In this document: in pieces, positions 6,699 to 8,448 of the stretch | Layout: each line of letters begins with the position of its first letter | Numbering within the stretch: position 1 is the stretch's first letter | Origin: an uncultured Slackia sp. | GTDB taxonomy: Bacteria; Actinomycetota; Coriobacteriia; Coriobacteriales; Eggerthellaceae | NCBI GenBank assembly: GCA_900555495.1 | Contig: USLD01000052.1 | Coordinates: 1-8,448 of the forward strand | Reading direction: 5' to 3' | DNA: 8,448 nucleotides | Translations under genes and position numbers: made by a program | The notes under the pieces: model-generated | What the model was told of the DNA's origin: nothing | Databases searched by the model: none | What the model saw: only the letters and a program-made list of their open reading frames with translations

Positions 6699-6995
6699 CT
6701 ATTCGTCGCGTTGGGGCTTCGACGTCAGATGCCATCCGTTGCAGTACGGGCAGCGGTAGCTGTGCAGCCCTCGCGTTCCATGGTCGGCGCAGGCGGCGAT
6801 GGCCTCTTCGGCTTCGGAACGGCTGCGGTAGCGGTTCTTCGATTCGCAGGCCTTGCGGCGCACGGCGGCGTCGTGTTCGAGGTCCTGGTTGCGGCGGCGT
6901 TCTTCTTCGCGGGCGAACACGTCGTCCATGCCTCCGAGGCCCGCTTTGAATGCGGCCGTCTGCTTCGCCAGAGCCGAACGTTTCCTGCTGGTCAT
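6699..6995 (-). CDS. Small Cys/His zinc-ribbon-like protein with C-terminal WHLTS motif
   Basis: The product is 98 aa. It has a basic, polar N-terminal half (about 1-47) and a compact C-terminal module. That module has C50 in KACESKNRYRS, C69 and H72 in a helical stretch rich in Glu and Ala, then C82-x2-C85 and H89 in YRCPYCNGWHLTSK (80-93). C50, C82, C85 and H89 could form one zinc site. Small proteins with the same K-x-x-Y-x-S ... Y-x-C-x2-C-x-x-WHLT layout are widespread in actinobacterial genomes and phages and have no assigned function that I know of. The start at 6995 is chosen because AAAGGGG (7001-7007) lies 5 nt upstream and a -10 element sits at 7033-7041; the frame extends to 7145, but into repeat DNA. 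It lies 25 bp before the transporter gene, probably in the same transcript. Nucleic acid binding is a possibility, not shown. Confidence 0.8.
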   Translation of the reverse strand: MTSRKRSALAKQTAAFKAGLGGMDDVFAREEERRRNQDLEHDAAVRRKACESKNRYRSRSEAEEAIAACADHGTRGLHSYRCPYCNGWHLTSKPQRDE

Positions 6996-7032
6996 GGCAA
7001 CCCCTTTCGCGATGCGGCTTAACGTGCGCCCT

Positions 7033-7041
7033 ATGATAGCA
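7033..7041 (-). promoter_or_regulatory. Extended -10 promoter (TGC-TATCAT) for the small Cys/His gene and transporter
   Basis: The minus strand reads TGCTATCAT: a TGn extension plus a hexamer one mismatch from TATAAT. No -35-like hexamer is found at 16-19 bp upstream. Initiation near 7026 would give a leader of about 31 nt carrying the AAAGGGG ribosome site at 7001-7007. The 11-bp repeat array ends about 39 bp upstream of this element. Confidence 0.5.
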
Positions 7042-7079
7042 GCGCCGCGTGCCGGCCGCTTGGGGCGGCATCGTGCGCG

Positions 7080-7266
7080 CCGGGACGCGGCTCGGTTTCT
7101 GCCGGGTCGGCGCCGGACCCGAGACGGGTTCGTGTCGGAATGCATCCGGGTTCGCGTCAGGATGCGGCCTGGTCGGTGCCGGCATCCTGACGGATTGCGG
7201 CCGGCTCCGATCCGGATTCGATCCGGAAATGCACCGGATGCGCGCCGGAATCAGGCCGGGATTCAG
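7080..7266. repeat. Array of 17 degenerate 11-bp tandem units, consensus CCGGRWYSSNG
   Basis: Units start at 7080 and every 11 bp to 7256 (7080, 7091, 7102 ... 7245, 7256), with no insertion or deletion in 187 bp. By hand count, position 4 is G in 17 of 17 units, position 2 is C in 16, position 3 is G in 14, positions 1 (C) and 11 (G) hold in 13, and position 6 is A or T in 16. Position 10 is free. The six units from 7201 all begin with exact CCGG. The array starts at the tex stop codon and ends about 39 bp before the -10 element of the small Cys/His gene. Eleven is not a multiple of three, so the array is not a normal coding repeat, although all nearby frames are largely open. The unit length is close to one turn of B-DNA, which would put every CCGG on nearly the same helix face. 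The unit-to-unit drift suggests an old or selected array, not recent slippage. I do not recognise the family. Confidence 0.85.
7156..7191 (-). terminator. Hairpin inside the repeat array, possible tex terminator
   Basis: GTCAGGATGC (7156-7165) and GCATCCTGAC (7182-7191) are perfectly complementary over 10 bp, and the inner bases can add a GGC/GCC extension across a one-base bulge. The hairpin starts about 71 nt past the tex stop codon on the minus strand. No T run follows, so termination is only a possibility. The arms belong to two different 11-bp units, so the fold may simply be a by-product of the palindromic CCGG-based repeats. Confidence 0.35.
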
Positions 7267-8448
7267 CGGGGCTTCACCATGGAAAGCGATATCTTGCCGC
7301 GCTCCTTGTCGATTTTTTCCACCCAGACGGTCACCGTGTCGCCCACGGCCACCACGTCGGCCGGGTGCTTGACGAAACGCTCCGACAGTTTGGAAATGTG
7401 CACCAGGCCGTCCTGCTTCACCCCGATGTCCACGAATGCGCCGAAGTCGACCACGTTGCGCACCGTGCCCGTCAGCTCCATGCCGCAGGTCAGGTCGTCG
7501 AAATCGCGCACGGAGGTGCTGAACACCGTTTCGGGCGCGTCCTCGCGCGGGTCGCGTCCCGGCTTTTCCAACTCGGCCACGATGTCGTGCAGGGTAGGGA
7601 CGCCGCATCCCAGCTCGGATGCCAGGGCGGCGATGTCGCCGATGCGCGCGCCGATTCCCCTGATGCCTCCGCGCTCCAGCTCGGCCGCCTTCACGCCCGC
7701 GCGCTCGAGCAGCGCCTGGGCGATCGGGTAGCTTTCGGGGTGGACGCTCGTGGCGTCGAGCGGGTTGTCGCCGCCTGCGATGCGCAAAAAGCCCGCGCAG
7801 TTCAGATACGCCTTCGGCCCCAGGCGCGCGACCTTTTTCAGCTGCCTGCGGTCGGTGAACGCGCCGTGCTCTTCGCGGTAGGCCACGATGTTTTTGGCAA
7901 GGGCGGGCGTGATGCCCGATACGTATCCAAGCAGGCTGGCGCTGGCGGTGTTGAGGTCGACGCCCACACGGTTGACGGTGCGCTCCACCACGCCTGCCAG
8001 CGCGCGGCCTAGTTCGGCCTGGTCCAGGTCGTGCTGGTACTGGCCCACGCCGATCGACTGCACGGGTATCTTCACCAGCTCGGCCAAGGGGTCTTGCAGG
8101 CGGCGCCCCAGGCTCATGGCGCCGCGCGTGGTGACGTCCAGATCGGGATATTCCTCGCTTGCGAGCTTCGAGGCCGAATATACCGACGCGCCTGCTTCGT
8201 TGACGATCGTGTAGCGCAGCTCGGCGGACGATTCGGCGATGAACTGCGACACGACCTCTTCGGTCTCGCGGCTCGCGGTGCCGTTGCCGATGACGATGGT
8301 GTTGATGCGGTGGCGCTTCACCATGCGCTCGAGCGTGCGCTTGGTGCCTTCCACGTCGCGGCGCGGCGGGGTGGGATAGACCGTGCCGTAATCGAGCAGC
8401 GTGCCGAATTCGTCGAGCACCGCCATTTTGCAGCCCGTGCGATATCCG
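7263..8448 (-). CDS. tex: Tex family RNA-binding protein (5' truncated, C-terminal half)
   Basis: The frame runs off the right edge of the window, where it reads GYRTGCKMAVLDE, matching the DPGxRTGCK motif that opens the YqgF/RuvC-like domain of Tex. About 394 residues are visible; full Tex proteins are usually about 710-790 aa, so the N-terminal helical part is missing. In order: the YqgF-like domain (visible residues about 1-125), then SIGVGQYQHDLDQ and VNRVGVDLNTAS, the helix-hairpin-helix region (LLGYVSGITPALAKNIVAYR, then RLGPKAYLNCAGFLRI), NPLDATSVHPESY, and a C-terminal S1 domain (last about 75 residues, with GTVRNVVDFGAFVDIGVKQD and GLVHISKLS). The protein ends right after the S1 domain (ISLSMVKPR, TGA), without the basic tail some homologues carry. 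Tex is a conserved cytoplasmic nucleic acid binding factor linked to transcription and RNA metabolism. The ATG at 8426 is internal and not the true start. The 11-bp repeat array begins at its stop codon. Confidence 0.95.
   Translation of the reverse strand, partial: GYRTGCKMAVLDEFGTLLDYGTVYPTPPRRDVEGTKRTLERMVKRHRINTIVIGNGTASRETEEVVSQFIAESSAELRYTIVNEAGASVYSASKLASEEYPDLDVTTRGAMSLGRRLQDPLAELVKIPVQSIGVGQYQHDLDQAELGRALAGVVERTVNRVGVDLNTASASLLGYVSGITPALAKNIVAYREEHGAFTDRRQLKKVARLGPKAYLNCAGFLRIAGGDNPLDATSVHPESYPIAQALLERAGVKAAELERGGIRGIGARIGDIAALASELGCGVPTLHDIVAELEKPGRDPREDAPETVFSTSVRDFDDLTCGMELTGTVRNVVDFGAFVDIGVKQDGLVHISKLSERFVKHPADVVAVGDTVTVWVEKIDKERGKISLSMVKPR

Noticed and set aside
6996..7145. N-terminal extension of the small Cys/His protein to an ATG at 7145
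   Set aside because: The extension would be translated from the repeat array and across the -10 element, is Arg/Pro-rich, and has no ribosome site; 6995 has AAAGGGG at 5 nt.
7080..7266. CRISPR array interpretation of the repeats
   Set aside because: Units are 11 bp and contiguous, with no unique spacers, and there are no cas genes in the window.
7049..7372. Plus-strand open frame of 107 codons over the repeat array and the tex 3' end
   Set aside because: It begins with GTG without a ribosome site and runs antisense into the S1 domain of tex. Its apparent 11-residue periodicity is the 11-bp DNA period read in triplets.

Overview
This is a GC-rich, gene-dense bacterial window with strong AGGAGG-type ribosome binding sites and an SLH-anchored secreted protease, so it probably comes from a Gram-positive-type organism. 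A high-GC actinobacterial lineage such as Coriobacteriia (Eggerthella/Slackia relatives) would fit. That placement is a guess from composition and gene style, and no rRNA or marker gene is present to settle it.

Left part (1-4270), cell surface. The 3' end of a plus-strand gene (1-441) converges on a minus-strand polysaccharide pyruvyl transferase family gene (460-2088). The two proteins end in the same coiled-coil plus basic tail. Upstream on the minus strand lies a secreted subtilisin-like protease with three C-terminal SLH domains (2222-4270). SLH domains classically bind pyruvylated wall polysaccharide, so a pyruvyl transferase beside an SLH protein is suggestive, though not proof of a functional pair. 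A 13-bp hairpin and an overlapping extended -10 promoter separate the two genes.

Middle part (4271-5486). A 117-bp divergent intergenic region leads to rmlB (4388-5419), a dTDP-glucose 4,6-dehydratase supplying deoxysugar precursors for surface glycans. It is followed by a very strong intrinsic terminator. No rmlA, rmlC or rmlD is in the window.

Right part (5498-8448), minus strand. Transcription runs from the truncated tex gene (7263-8448, YqgF/HhH/S1 RNA-binding protein), through a 267-bp intergenic region, into a small Cys/His protein gene (6699-6995) and a manganese-type cation diffusion facilitator gene (5498-6673). The last two lie 25 bp apart and probably form an operon under an extended -10 promoter.

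The most unusual element is in the intergenic region after tex: 17 consecutive degenerate 11-bp units (7080-7266, consensus CCGGRWYSSNG) in perfect register without an indel. I cannot assign it to a known repeat class. No tRNA, rRNA, CRISPR array, insertion sequence or phage gene was seen. No gene-free stretch exceeds 300 bp.
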